From: Chroococcidiopsis sp. CCMEE 29
GTDB lineage: Bacteria; Cyanobacteriota; Cyanobacteriia; Cyanobacteriales; Chroococcidiopsidaceae
DNA: 64,000 nucleotides
NCBI RefSeq assembly: GCF_023558375.1
Contig: NZ_CP083762.1
Location: forward strand, 584,273-648,272
Direction of reading: 5' to 3'
Part shown: piece after piece, positions 36,610 through 47,388 of the stretch
Numbering within the stretch: the stretch's first letter is position 1
How the letters are laid out: every line of letters starts with the position of its first letter
Translations under genes and position numbers: made by a program
Notes under the pieces: generated by a model
What the model saw: only the letters and a program-made list of their open reading frames with translations
The model's database searches: none
Told to the model about the DNA's origin: nothing

Positions 36610-37932
36610 TTATTTCTTCCAAAAATCATCCCACCAGCCATTAGCCCGAATAACCCGTAAAGCCAGCATGGGATTTACTGTATCTGGATGCCAAGTTGTG
36701 CCTGGAATCTTCAAGCGCTTCTGGGGAATGTAGCGATGAGCGCTTTCAACCTCCCCAGAACCAATCGGTAAACCTTTAGCACGGAAGTAGTCATAATCGA
36801 CAGCATCTCTAAATCGCTTGAGATACTCAGATAAATTAGTAATGCGCTCCTGTCCTTAACCCCGATATCCCTTAAGTGTCCTGATAACTTGCCTAACATC
36901 GCCAGCGTCAATTCTGTCAAGCTGATCGCTCACCCATTTGTGACGCTCAAGACCTGCAAGACCAATTGCTTCAGCACCTTCATAAAGATGCTGCTTGAGA
37001 TGCGGTCGATCTAAAATAAATGTTAGGTTAGGAAAATGCGCTTGAAGTGCTTCCCGTAACCCATTGCCTCCATCAGCTATAGCATAAACCTGTGTTTGCT
37101 GCGACATCCCTTGATCATATGCTGCGCTAACTAGTTGCCCAACGACTTTTGGATACTTGCTCATTTGAGCCACATAAGTCCGTTGTTCCTTATCGCTAAC
37201 TGGACGGACTAAACCCACTCTGACTTCTTTCCAGTCTGCTTGGCGCTTACGTTTGAGCAATCGACGTTTTTTGGTAACTTCGGCTTTTTCGACTGGAAGC
37301 AGAATACCAGTCCGAATATGACAGCCATCTAGTTCCACTAATAGCTGCTCAATGTTTGGTTTCGTAGTGAGAGATTTTAAAGATTTTAGTCTAGCTATAA
37401 ACAGTTTGACTTCCACAAATTTCTGTGCCAAGAGCGCTGTTTTCTCTACTTCGCGGCGCACTTTAGCACGATTTATTTCCCATCCGTAGTGTTCTTCAAA
37501 GCGCTTAGCTGCTTGTCCAAATGATTCTTCTGCGCCAAAATCTGTCAAAGCTCGTTGCACTGCAACAGAGCGATCGCCATGCTCAATCCTCAACTGGTCT
37601 TTGACTGGACGCATCCCTTTTCGGGTGTTTTTATTCCACAGGTAAGCAGAAGGAATTTCAATCACGCCAAATAAGGATAAGTATTTTATCCGCTTGCAGC
37701 GATGTATAGTTAAACCTGCTGCTTTAGCCTTTTTGGTTACAAGCCTTGCAAGTTCAGCTAAAAGCAGTGACACTACCAGAAATCCTATCCTACGTAATAG
37801 TTTGTTGATTATCTTATCAAGTTCCCGCACCTTCTTATCTAAATTTGGCTCTTCCTCCCACAGTGCTTGAAACAGCATTTGTCCAATTTTTTGGACAACA
37901 TCAGTGTAGTCAGGATTTGTAGCAGTAGTCAT
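36610..37932 (-). pseudogene. ISKra4-like transposase with an in-frame stop
   Basis: From 37932 the frame runs 358 codons through a helical N-terminus, VELDGCHIRTG (Asp), YAIADGGNGLREAL (Asp) and FILDRPHLKQHLYEGAEAIG. It then meets TAA after TLKGYRG (36856-36858). The same frame continues as GQERITNLSEYLKRF..., then GLPIGSGEVESAHRYIPQKRLK (Glu) and ends at 36610. One nonsense change therefore removes the catalytic Glu. Read-through or reversion would restore the full enzyme. Confidence 0.8.
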
Positions 37933-37991
37933 AGCAGTGTCAGTATTTACTCAAAATTCCTTTTGTCACACTGCCATAGAAAGAAGTAGTT

Positions 37992-38694
37992 TTAGCCTCC
38001 AAGCTTTCCTGCTCGCAACTTCACTCTACAGCCAACTACTTTTGACCGCACCCGTTGCACGGGGCGCTCATCAAAGCAAACCACCGGCTCACATGGATTG
38101 TAGGGTTGCTCGTACAAGTCTAAAACCTCCTCCATCCGCCAGATAAAATCTGCATTCACCTGTGAAATGCACCACTGTTGGTTTAACCACGGCTTGATGT
38201 CGTTTTTTCTAACACTCGTCGTACCGTCTCGTCTGAGATGCTGTCCACTAGCTGTAGTTCCACGAGGCGATCTGCTAACATCTGCATCGTCCATCGTTTC
38301 TGTCCTGTCGGCGCATCACTACAAGCCGTTGCTATCAGAAAAGCTTCTGCGCGTCCATCCAATTTACGTTTTCCGCCTGGACGAGGTTGCTCGCTCAAGG
38401 CAAACTTAACTCCACCATCTACACACTTTTGACGAGTCCGATGTACCGTTGATTCTCCCACGTGTAGCATTTGAGCAATTGTTTCATCAGCATGTCCTTC
38501 ATCGGCAAGCAACAGGATATGTGCTCGCTTGAACACACGAGCTGGACATTTACCCTTATGCGTTAGTTGATGCAAGTATTCTCGTTCTTCTGTATTGAGG
38601 TTGACAATGAATTTTTCTGGCATTGGAGTTTCTGGTTTTTCTTTAGTTTCTCCAATCTCATTCCGCTTGTCCAAATCAGCGTGGTGGTCTACTA
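37992..38694 (-). pseudogene. IS630-family transposase remnant
   Basis: This is the second copy of the IS630 type seen at 20289. The terminal repeat TAGTAGACCACC is at 38669-38694, read leftwards. The HTH half starts at 38623 (MPEKFIVNLNTEE). A frameshift leads into KPWLNQQWCISQVNADF...FDERP, and the protein then ends; the catalytic Asp/Glu half is missing beyond 37992. The insertion lies inside a TPR/CHAT-type gene. Confidence 0.8.
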
Positions 38695-39165
38695 GGGCTT
38701 GGGCAAGGATTTGCAATTGCTCGTTGGCAGTGCCGATGTTTTGCTTGGATTGTAATAGATTGATAGATTGAGACTAGATGCGATCGCGCTTTCTGCTTGG
38801 GGCAATCCAAGTTGCTGATAGGTTAAGGAAAGATTGCTCAAAGCTATAGCTTGATTCAGTTCATCTCCATTCGCTTCAAAGGCAGTTGCAGCCTGTTGCA
38901 AAACTTTAACTGCTTGGGCAAACTGTCCGGCATCGTAAAAGATTTTGCCCTGTTGTACTAGGTTCTGCGTAAAGGCAATCGCTTTTTGTCCGCTGGGGAC
39001 AGCAGAGTAAACAGCGGTAGTTTTGGTAAAAACTAGAGATAAGGTTATGCATAGAAATGTAGTCATCAGCACCAGTAGAAACTGGGTGAGCCAACCTTTA
39101 CCTAAGCGATTCGTCTTCCACAAGGATAATACTGGATTGAAAAATACGCGCCGTTTTCTTATCAT
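38695..39165 (-). pseudogene. TPR protein N-terminal fragment (CHAT-type, TPS-associated)
   Basis: The first 130 residues have a hydrophobic segment (about 28-48: FLLVLMTTFLCITLSLVF), which is a signal or membrane anchor, and TPR helices (GKIFYDAGQFAQAVKVLQQA, then ALSNLSLTYQQLGLPQAE). An imperfect 8-bp duplication (AATCTATC/AATCTATT) near 38762 shifts the frame. The correct frame continues as LLQSKQNIGTANEQLQILAQ until the IS630 end at 38695. Such TPR proteins usually end in a CHAT protease domain and sit beside haemagglutinin genes, as here. The CHAT domain is gone. Confidence 0.72.
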
Positions 39166-39249
39166 GTTCCTGCTATTGAAGCGACGGATACTAAAAGAAT
39201 TCTACAGTTCATCCGAGTGGTAAAGCGATCGCAATACTTCCTTTGCAGT

Positions 39250-41552
39250 TTAGTGCAGCTTGCACCCATCAGAAGACTGCCAGGAATTATCAGATTGAGT
39301 GGGGAGGTTAGAGGCGGTAAGAATGACTTTACCCTGGCGATCGAATTCCCACCCAGTAGCTTCTACAATTGGTGCTGGTGATGGTGCAGTTGAATTGGCG
39401 GCTGAAGTTGGACTAGATTGGTTTTCCGTTGTGGGCTGAAGTGCGACCCAATCGATCAAAATCGCGTCACTACTAAGTACTTCTGTGGGATTGGGCGGCA
39501 AGCCACCGCGACCAGTAACAATAAATTCGCTTTGATTTTGATCGCTATTGGGAGTACAAGCCCGTGCTACTTGGGTATCAACTGGGACTGATGGCAAGAT
39601 CGCTAAGCCGCTGTTAGGGTCAATTTCGGGTACGTCAAGTTCCACAGTCCCGCTAAACTGGGGATTGGCTCCAGAAGCAGTAATATCACTCGTGCGATCG
39701 TCTGGCGCTTGTCGAAACTGCGTGCCAAAGATTCCAGAAGCATTAATTCGCACGTTGCCGCCACGGAAGTTTTCTGAATTTGCGCTGATGTCGCTATTTT
39801 CAATAGCAAAGAGGAAATCTGTGTTGATGTTAATGTTGCCGCCGATGACGTTTTCACCCTCGGCGTTGGTGAAAATGTTACTATTGCGACTCATAAACAA
39901 ATTTTGGGAGTTAATATTAATTGTCGCTTGCTCCGAGTTGGAATCGACAAGAGCGCTTTGTGTATTGGCAGTGAGTAAGGCGTTGTTGTCTAAGCGGATG
40001 GAGCGAGCATCTAATCTCATATTACCTGCGGTTCCTGTTCCGAGACTCTGCACGCCTACTGTAGCTCCATCTTGAACTAACAAGTTGTCAGTGCTAATTG
40101 TCAAGCCGCCTGCATCTCCTGTTGAGTTTCGCTGCGTGGAAGTAAATAAGCCACTGGAAAGACCGCCATTGCTTATACCACTCAGTTGTATGTCACGAGC
40201 AACGACATTCAAATTTCCTCCTCTGCCTGTACCAAATGTAGCAGCAGTTATCTGCGCCCCATCCTCAAGCCACAAGTTGTCAGTGTTAATTGTCAAATTA
40301 CCCGCATCTCCAGTTGAGTTTCGCGTTGCGGAAACAGACAAGCCACTAGGAAACCGACTATCCTTGCTTGTACCTATCAGTTGTATGTCATGAGCAACGA
40401 CATTCAAATTTCCTCCTCTGCCAGCACCAAATGTCACAGCACCTACCTGTGCTCCATCTCGCACGAGCAAGGTAGGAGTTTCAAGATTCAAGCCTCCCGC
40501 ATTCCCTGTTGAGTTTGGCTGTGCAGAGGTAGTTAAGTTACTGGAAGACTCACCATCCTTGCTTGTACCGATCAGTTGTACCTCAGAAGAAGCATTAACT
40601 GTTAAATTTCCGCCTCTACCAGCACCTAATGTAAAAGCATTTATCTGTGCCCCACCCTCAAGCCACAAGCTGCTAGCACTGATATTGACATCGCCTCCTT
40701 GTCCGTTTGCTCCTGCTAGCACCTGATTGGCAATCATACTTTCGTTATTAAGGTAGATCGCTCCAGTTGCATTGATGTCAATATTGCCCGCCTTACTATT
40801 CTCTGAAGCAAGCCCACCCTCTATTCCGGCAAACAGGTAGCTTCCTTCTGTCATTTCTAAATTTCGAGCATTAACTGCGATGCTTCCACCACCACTAGCA
40901 GTTACATCTATCCCAGCACCATTGCTCAAGGAAATATCACTTCTTTGTGCACCATCGGGAAAACTCAAGCTCGGATTATTTTTAAACCGGAGGAAGCAAT
41001 TGAGTTATTTTGGATAGCTGCGGCACGAATTTGGTTAAATAGTAAAGCCGAAGGATTGACAGTCAGTAGTCCAGGATTGCTAGGATTTGTAGCACTGAAA
41101 ACACCTTGCTCGCCAAAAGAGATTGCATGAGCTGTGGTAGCGAAAAACGATCCGCCTACATCCAGACGGGCATTTGCGCCAAAAATAATTCCATTGGGAT
41201 TAATCAAAAACAGATTGGCATTGCCCGCTACACCCAACGTTCCCAGAATGTTAGACAGCTTAGCCCCCGTCACCCTGGTGAGAATATTCTCTATCCCAGC
41301 CGGATTAGTGAAAATAGCGGCTCGTCCTTCTTCAACATTGAATTCCCGAAAACTGTGAAACAGGTTAGCGCCTCTAGTAGCGCCGCCATTTATCGTATCA
41401 ACTGCACCTGTCGATGTGACGGTAGAATTTTCGCTACCGAGTGTAGTGTCGGGCGCGATCTGAGCATGAGTACGATTTTCTCCAACACAGAGCGCCCCAA
41501 CAGTGGTTAGAAAGCTTGCTAGTCCTAATTGCCAACTCCAATTCCAGCTCAT
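39250..41552 (-). pseudogene. Filamentous haemagglutinin N-terminal-domain (two-partner secretion) protein, internally deleted
   Basis: The 5' part (40965-41552) has a signal peptide (to about residue 31) and the TPS secretion domain (NLFHSFREFNVEEGRAAIF, LFLINPNGIIFGANARLDVGG). After NNSIASSGLKI it runs out of frame. The 3' part (39250-40968) is a beta-helix with about 65-70-residue repeats (GAGRGGNLNVVAHDIQLIG type) and the usual C-terminal region (DCVALQP-like DWVALQPTTE). The segment expected between them (LRVPDGQSLLLVGG type) is missing, so an internal deletion with frameshift broke the gene near 40968. It neighbours the TPR fragment, its usual partner. Confidence 0.82.
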
Positions 41553-41672
41553 CTTCAGTCGATTCGCTACGAATTTAGAATATCAGATTGAGAGCTAAAT
41601 ACTAGAGCTAGAATAGTACCAAACTGCTTTCAATCATTCAGGGAACAACGATATATATCTTGGTACAGGCAT

Positions 41673-43628
41673 TTACTTTCGTGGTTGCCGCTGAGCTATA
41701 TAAGCTCCCCCAAATGTCATTGCCAACAATCCCGCCACTACAAACCTTAGCAAAGATTTCTCTTTATCCTTATCTGTAGACGGCCAAAAATAATGCAGAA
41801 AAGACGACTGCACAGAATTCCATAAATCTCCTATTTTTGATCCTATTGATTCCTGATGCTGATAAACGATAAAACCAAGCGTGAATAGTACAACTAAGAT
41901 CGGAATAATCTGCAAAACCTGCCAAACTTGACTGGCGATCCACCTTGACGAATTTCCGCTCGTCCCAAAGACTCGACCTACGATCCGCCTTGCAGGATTG
42001 ACCTCAAAAATTGCTCCTTGCTGCTTTAGATAACGCCTCGTATTCTTAGAAAGCCCTTTACACGATATGAATCGAGCATACTGCACGTTACCTACATGAC
42101 GCAGGTCGGTTCCCCTGAAATTAACATTACTAAAAATAGCTCTGCTAAAATCAGCGCCGTTGCAATTCGCACGGCTGAAATCGACATTTGTAAATTTGGT
42201 TCTGCTAAAATTAGTTCCGCTGCTATTGACATAGCTGAAATTGGCATCTGTGATATCGTTGTCGCTGAGATTAGCTTTGCTCACATCAGATCCGCTGCAA
42301 TTGGTACCACCGGTACCGCTCGACGGGTCTATGTCTTTTTTCTGTGTGAGAGACTCCCAGAGCTGACGCAACCAATCGCTAAGTTTTGTTGTTTCATCAA
42401 TTAAAGCATGTTGCCACCATATCGCCTTACTCAGGTCAGCTTCGCTCAAGTCAGCTCCGCACAGGTTAGCCCGAAACACTACAGCTTTTACAAGCCTAGC
42501 TCCATGTAAATTAGCTTGGCGCAGGTCAGCCTGAGACATGTCAGCCTCAGTCAGATTGGCTTCTTGCAAGTCAGCTGCGCGCAGGTCAGCCCGAAACACT
42601 ACAGCTCTTACAAGCCAAGCTTTGTGCAAATTAGCTTCTTGCAAGTCAGCCTGAGACATGTCAGCCTCTTCAAGGTTAGCTTCCCGCAAGTCAGCTTGGC
42701 GCAGGTCAGCGTAAGACAGTTTAGTCTGATAAAGGTCAGCACGGTATAAATCAGCACGGAACAGCTCAGCCTCCACTAATTTAGCAACAGTTAAGTCAGC
42801 ACGACTTAAGTTAGCAGCGCTTAAATTAGAGCTAACCAAAAAACAGCCGACCAGATTCATCTCACTTAAGTTAGCACTAACCAGTTGTCGCTCTCCAAGC
42901 TTCTTTTTATTGATCTCTTGTACTAAATTATGTTTGTCTCTTTTATCATCTGAACTTCCGTTAGACAATATTTTAATATCTTCAATAGGGATATGTAAGA
43001 TATCTTTTAATTTTTCTTTTCTAAATAATTCTTGTAAATTTTTCAGATTTCTGAATGAACCTCCTAAAGTTATTCTAAGCTCTGATGATTTTATTAAAGG
43101 TGTTGAAACTGCGGGCAAATTATATGCTTCTTCTAAATGATTAACAATATCTTTAAGTTTATTATCTGCTGTTAATCTCCCTTTGAGCACAACTATTGCT
43201 CGATATGTGGAAGTCACATTTTGTTCTACTGCTTTATCTGCGGAATTCCAGTTTTGTTCTATTTCTTTTATGATTAGAATTGCACGATCATACAATTTTT
43301 CACCATACTCTTGCATAAAAGAGAAAACGTTTTCTTTATGTACTTCTTCTGGTATATCTGTTTCCTGTACCACAAGATTCATATATTTAAATAGGTCACT
43401 TCCTACCTGCTTGTAGTATTCAGATCGATCTTTTTTAGATGTTTCTAGATCCATTTCTGAATAAGTTTTTCCCTGAGCAATTCCTTGCGTCACCCAATTT
43501 TGTAAATCAGTTAAGTTGCATTTTTTCGTCTTAGCGTCTTTCTTCTTCTTACCTGCAAGTGCAATATGCTTTAATTGTTCTGCTAGTTTTTCTGTTTCTT
43601 CAGGGGAAATTCTTGAATTTAAAACCAT
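41673..43628 (-). CDS. Pentapeptide-repeat protein with N-terminal helical domain and C-terminal membrane segments
   Basis: In this 651-residue protein, residues 1-245 are a Lys-rich, mostly helical domain I do not recognise. Residues about 250-420 are pentapeptide repeats (A(D/N)LxxA) forming a right-handed beta-helix. A short low-complexity stretch and a second repeat block (about 450-530: NFSRTKFTNVDFSRA) follow. Two hydrophobic segments lie near 578-600 and 632-645. Within the first block a 40-residue unit (MSQADL...VRAVVFRADL) is duplicated with very similar DNA. The overall plan suggests a membrane-anchored scaffold. Function is unknown; it is intact. Confidence 0.8.
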   Translation of the reverse strand: MVLNSRISPEETEKLAEQLKHIALAGKKKKDAKTKKCNLTDLQNWVTQGIAQGKTYSEMDLETSKKDRSEYYKQVGSDLFKYMNLVVQETDIPEEVHKENVFSFMQEYGEKLYDRAILIIKEIEQNWNSADKAVEQNVTSTYRAIVVLKGRLTADNKLKDIVNHLEEAYNLPAVSTPLIKSSELRITLGGSFRNLKNLQELFRKEKLKDILHIPIEDIKILSNGSSDDKRDKHNLVQEINKKKLGERQLVSANLSEMNLVGCFLVSSNLSAANLSRADLTVAKLVEAELFRADLYRADLYQTKLSYADLRQADLREANLEEADMSQADLQEANLHKAWLVRAVVFRADLRAADLQEANLTEADMSQADLRQANLHGARLVKAVVFRANLCGADLSEADLSKAIWWQHALIDETTKLSDWLRQLWESLTQKKDIDPSSGTGGTNCSGSDVSKANLSDNDITDANFSYVNSSGTNFSRTKFTNVDFSRANCNGADFSRAIFSNVNFRGTDLRHVGNVQYARFISCKGLSKNTRRYLKQQGAIFEVNPARRIVGRVFGTSGNSSRWIASQVWQVLQIIPILVVLFTLGFIVYQHQESIGSKIGDLWNSVQSSFLHYFWPSTDKDKEKSLLRFVVAGLLAMTFGGAYIAQRQPRK

Positions 43629-44097
43629 AGCTTAAAGTCACAACTAACTTAGTAAGTATCAGGTTGCATTATCACCATAAGTATAGGAGAGCTGAATCGG
43701 AAATAAATTCCGCGACTCATAGCCGCCCTCTACCTATCTAATTGAAATGTTATCAGCTTTTCTGCTTCTCTGCTACCTGACATCTTGCACCGCGATAGAG
43801 CTTAGACCCAAATCTCTATTCTGCTTCATTCATACTGTTTCTTACTATTTCATACTTTTCAGCATTTCTACTATCATATTGTCTTTTCAAAAACCCTTTT
43901 AAAATCAAGAGTTCAAGAGCAGAAGATAAAAAAATGAATGATTTCAGCACACCGTTTCTCACTCTAAAAATTTTCATACCATTTCCCACAGACAAATAAA
44001 TTTCGTTTGATTACTTTGGAAATGTTCAGCCAATCGAGATAGAGAGATCTATGGACTTTTTCTCGATTGTCTAATATCAACTGGAGTAAGCACGAAT
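43629..44097. other. Intergenic region upstream of the pentapeptide gene
   Basis: This AT-rich divergent region between the pentapeptide-repeat gene and the small exported peptide presumably holds both promoters. Short direct repeats of TACTATTTCATACTTTTC type occur around 43840-43875. Nothing else is recognisable. Confidence 0.4.
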
Positions 44098-44244
44098 ATG
44101 AAGCTCAAGATTACTGCAAGTATTACCTTAGGAATCATTGCGATCACTAGCACCATTTGGCTAACTTCTATTAATTCATCAACAATGCTTGCTGGGCGCG
44201 CACCCACACCTGGCAGATCGTTTGATGGTGTCGAACGAACCTAG
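44098..44244 (+). CDS. Small exported peptide (48 aa), unrecognised
   Basis: ATG at 44098 follows GGAG at 44083-44086. The peptide begins with a basic start (MKLK), then a long hydrophobic stretch (ITLGIIAITSTIWL), then a polar Ser/Thr region ending GRSFDGVERT. This is the plan of a short secretion-signal peptide or a small membrane peptide. It is not followed by an obvious partner. I do not recognise the family. Confidence 0.5.
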   Translation: MKLKITASITLGIIAITSTIWLTSINSSTMLAGRAPTPGRSFDGVERT

Positions 44245-44407
44245 GCTAGCACCGCAAAGAGGAGGTGGGGTGGTAACCAATTCCTTACCCCTACACCTTT
44301 CTCTACGATATTTGCACTGAGGGTGATCGCGTTTTCAAAGCTATTTGATAGCGATCGAATTGTCTAGAGCTGGATTGATAAATACAACAACCTTCCTTGA
44401 GTAGGAA

Positions 44408-44755
44408 ATGACAAATTCTGATGAGCAAAATGGGAAATCAAATAATTTTGACAACCAAAGCGAGCAACCAGATTCGATACAAGAACGTTTGAGAAGATAT
44501 TTAGAATCAGATCCGGATAATTTATTGTGGACAACTCATATTGAAAATTATCCGATGGCTAGTTTTGCTTTTATAGCAATAGCGCGGCTTGAAGGCAGAA
44601 CTTGGCAGAAAATTTCCGATAGCTTGGGTGGGATTCCAATTGGTACTCTTGGTATTTTCTATCAGCATTATGTGCAACAGTTTTACCCACAAATCAGAAA
44701 TTATCTTAACAATGACAATCCCGACAATAGCAATTTTGGTAATGACAATCTCTAA
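44408..44755 (+). CDS. Sigma-70-region-4-like HTH protein
   Basis: The 115-residue protein has a Gln/Asn-rich N-terminus (about 1-25) and a compact helical domain (RLRRYLESDPDN through RTWQKISDSLGGIPIGTLGIFYQ). That domain resembles the C-terminal HTH of cyanobacterial sigma-like proteins that occur beside DUF1822 genes. An AGGAA precedes the ATG. Regions 1-3 of a sigma factor are absent, so it is either a stand-alone region-4-like regulator or a truncated gene. It is immediately followed by the DUF1822 gene. Confidence 0.6.
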   Translation: MTNSDEQNGKSNNFDNQSEQPDSIQERLRRYLESDPDNLLWTTHIENYPMASFAFIAIARLEGRTWQKISDSLGGIPIGTLGIFYQHYVQQFYPQIRNYLNNDNPDNSNFGNDNL

Positions 44756-44774
44756 CTCAAACCACAATAAAACA

Positions 44775-45281
44775 ATGACACCAGAATCATCAGGTTCTAG
44801 ATCTTCAACCTTCAAAGTCCCAATAGGCAAAGAAGCTGTCGATCGCGCACTAGAATTCCAGAAACAACATGGCCACAACCACACCAGAGCCGAGCGGGTT
44901 TATCTCAATACTCTGGCAGTGTCTGCGGTTGATGCCTTCCTGCATCGTCTAGAAATCGAGACCGCTCTTGCAGACAGCAACAGTCAAGAAGTGGTGTGTC
45001 AAGTACTGATGGATGTTGCCGATCTAGAAATTCCAAACTTGGGTCAGCTTGAGTGCCGTCCCGTGCTACCAGGAGCAGATGCCGTCTCTATTCCGCCGGA
45101 GGTGTGGTCGGAGCGCATCGGCTACGTAGCCGTACAGCTTGATGATTCGCTGCAAGAAGCAACATTGCTGGGATTTACTACTACAGTTCCAGACAGTGGC
45201 GAACTACCACTAGCTCAACTGCAACCCATCACCCTCTTGCCAGCATACATACAGCAAATTAGGCAAGCAAAACTGAGTTAG
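44775..45281 (+). CDS. DUF1822 family protein, short form
   Basis: From the ATG at 44775 the 168-residue protein matches the N-terminal half of DUF1822 proteins (FKVPIGKEAVDRALEFQKQ, RVYLNTLAVSAVDAFL, GYVAVQLD). These proteins are restricted to cyanobacteria and often sit beside sigma-like and CHAT genes; their role is unknown. Family members are usually about twice as long, so this copy appears C-terminally truncated at the stop at 45281. An IS5-type fragment follows immediately, which may explain the loss. Confidence 0.75.
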   Translation: MTPESSGSRSSTFKVPIGKEAVDRALEFQKQHGHNHTRAERVYLNTLAVSAVDAFLHRLEIETALADSNSQEVVCQVLMDVADLEIPNLGQLECRPVLPGADAVSIPPEVWSERIGYVAVQLDDSLQEATLLGFTTTVPDSGELPLAQLQPITLLPAYIQQIRQAKLS

Positions 45282-45301
45282 ACAATGTTTGTAAATGATT
45301 G

Positions 45302-45440
45302 TTAAATCCTTTTTTTGTTCCAGTTTCTGCGATTATGTTCCGGCCGCCGCCGCATCAACCGAATCATCGCAACGTAAAGCATGCCCTCATGATTTTCCGG
45401 CAATCGTTCATAGTCTCGGTTTAATGCTCGTGCATTCTCT
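45302..45440 (-). pseudogene. IS4/IS5-type transposase C-terminal fragment
   Basis: Read on the minus strand, the 45-residue tail (NRDYERLPENHEGMLYVAMI, then RLMRRR) matches the end of IS5-group transposases. All catalytic parts are missing. It separates the DUF1822 gene from the ABC ATPase gene. Confidence 0.65.
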
Positions 45441-45564
45441 AACCGCTATGCCGGTTATTCAGACGTAACTCACAATCGCAATGACCTCCAAGTTGATTTA
45501 ATCAGCAACTTGGTAAAAAACAAAAAATTTCAAAATTTTATCTCAACAATAAGGAGAAGTAGCT

Positions 45565-46584
45565 GTGAGTGTTTCAGTTGAAAACGTCTCGAAAAAATTT
45601 GGCTCTTTCCAAGCTGTTAACCAGGTCAGTTTGGAGATTAGAAGTGGCTCCCTGGTAGCGCTGCTGGGGCCTTCTGGGTCAGGTAAATCAACTTTACTCC
45701 GCCTGATTTCCGGACTGGAGACTCCCGATAGTGGCCAAATTTGGCTTATTGGCAATGATGCAACTTACCAGCCAGTGCAGGAGCGCAACATTGGCTTTGT
45801 CTTTCAGCACTATGCCCTGTTTAAGCACATGACCATTCGCCGGAACATTGGCTTTGGTTTAGAAATACGCAAGGTGCCCAAAGCCAAGATTCGCCAGCGG
45901 GTGGAAGAACTTTTGGAGTTGGTGCAGCTGAGGGGGTTAGGCAATCGCTATCCAGCTCAACTTTCTGGAGGGCAACGGCAACGGGTGGCTTTGGCAAGAG
46001 CTTTGGCCGCCGAACCTAATGTGTTGCTGTTGGATGAGCCCTTTGGGGCATTGGATGCTAAAGTTCGTCAAGAACTCCGCGCCTGGTTGCGCCGTCTGCA
46101 CGACGAAGCCCATGTCACCACCGTCTTCGTCACTCATGACCAGGAAGAGGCGATGGAAGTGGCGGATGAAATCGTGGTAATGAACCAGGGTCGCATTGAG
46201 CAGGTGGGTACACCAGCACAGATTTACGAACAGCCAGCCACGCCGTTTGTAATGAGGTTCATTGGCCCGGTGAATGTGTTGCCCAGCAATGCCTGTCTGT
46301 TCAGCGACAACGGTCTGAAGGCTGTGCATGCAGAGATGTTTGTTCGTCCCCACGACATCCAGGTGCACACATGCCCTAACGGCACCACCGCTGCTGCCCT
46401 GGTCAAGCGCATCATTCACCTGGGCTGGGAGATTCAGGCTGAACTGACCCTCAGCGATGGACAGGTGATCACGGCTCACCTTACCCGCGAGCAGTTTGCA
46501 GAACTCAGCCTTCAGCGAGGTCAGAAGGTATTTGTCAAACCCAAAGATGCAAAGTGTTTTCTACCTAATACTAATTCAGTGTAA
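45565..46584 (+). CDS. cysA: Sulfate/thiosulfate ABC transporter ATP-binding protein
   Basis: The 339-residue CysA-type ATPase has Walker [11 protein letters not shown]-loop, signature [15 protein letters not shown], Walker [13 protein letters not shown] and the switch His in [13 protein letters not shown]-terminal TOBE/OB-like regulatory region follows (about 235-335). The GTG start follows a strong AAGGAG at 45550. The permease and binding-protein genes (cysT, cysW, sbpA) are not adjacent, so it is an orphan ATPase here, possibly part of a disrupted operon or serving another substrate in the same family. Confidence 0.9.
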   Translation: MSVSVENVSKKFGSFQAVNQVSLEIRSGSLVALLGPSGSGKSTLLRLISGLETPDSGQIWLIGNDATYQPVQERNIGFVFQHYALFKHMTIRRNIGFGLEIRKVPKAKIRQRVEELLELVQLRGLGNRYPAQLSGGQRQRVALARALAAEPNVLLLDEPFGALDAKVRQELRAWLRRLHDEAHVTTVFVTHDQEEAMEVADEIVVMNQGRIEQVGTPAQIYEQPATPFVMRFIGPVNVLPSNACLFSDNGLKAVHAEMFVRPHDIQVHTCPNGTTAAALVKRIIHLGWEIQAELTLSDGQVITAHLTREQFAELSLQRGQKVFVKPKDAKCFLPNTNSV

Positions 46585-46688
46585 AGATAAACTTAATAAA
46601 ATCTCTGGGTGCGTCGGATGGCATTAAGCTAGTCAGAAATGAACAATACTGTCGAATAAGAAGATGGCTCGTCCTCTACAAGTGACAA

Positions 46689-46972
46689 TGGTTGTGTTGC
46701 AAAAACTTGAGAAGGACAGAAAAACCCTGTAGCAAGGAGGTCAGATTATGCAGCTACTCCAAAGATTTGGTGCATGAATTTGAAGAGTTCTCTAACGGCT
46801 CTTTTCTCCACTTTTTCTATTTGTCCTTTCCTCATCATCTTCATAATTTCGTATCCCTTTATCGTTCGTCATGCTGTGTTGAATGAGCCGAATCCCATAG
46901 CTGGCTTGACTAATCGTTTGATTCCTCGATGGTCTTCGACGATATTATTGAGATATAGCGATCGCCAGAAGG
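46689..46972 (-). pseudogene. IS6-family remnant with C-terminal transposase fragment
   Basis: A terminal repeat GGTTGTGTTGCAAAAA starts at 46689. On the minus strand from about 46972 to 46746 the frame reads LNNIVEDHRGIKRLVKPAMGFGSFNTA, then a stop, then RTIKGYEIMKMMRKGQIE; this is the C-terminus of an IS6 (IS240-like) transposase including its final DHR motif. An internal TGA and loss of the N-terminal two thirds make it inactive. The end sequence matches the MITE at 33419. Confidence 0.78.
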
Positions 46973-47016
46973 GTTGTGGCATACTGAGAGGGATATAGAA
47001 AGTCGCAAATACTCGT

Positions 47017-47388
47017 ATGCCTGCTCCCTATAGTGATGATTTACGCTCAAAAGTGATGGCAGCGATCAACCGCGGTGAAAAGAAAAGTCATGTCAGCCAA
47101 ATGTTCAACATCAGCCGCGACACGATTGACCGATGGTTGAACCGCCGCGACGCTAGCGGAAATGTGCAAGCAGCACAAGGCTATCAAAGAGGGCATAGTC
47201 ACCGCATCAGCGATTGGGACGAGTTTCGCTGCTTTGCCCAAAAGTACGGTGACAAGACTCAAGCGGAAATGGCGCAACTGTGGCAGGGGGGTATGAGTGA
47301 ACGCACGATGTCTCGTGCTTTGGCACGCATCGGCTGGACTCGAAAAAAAACTAGGGAGGCAAAGTTGACTGGAGGTTTAGGGAATTAG
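47017..47388 (+). pseudogene. IS630 orfA, 5' half of a split transposase
   Basis: It encodes MPAPYSDDLRSKVMAAINRG with an HTH (KSHVSQMFNISRDTIDRWLNR) and ends TRKKT at the A8 run (47343-47350), the programmed frameshift site of this family. The inserted element follows at once, so the last residues (REAKLTGGLGN) are foreign. The catalytic half resumes at 49041. Confidence 0.8.
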
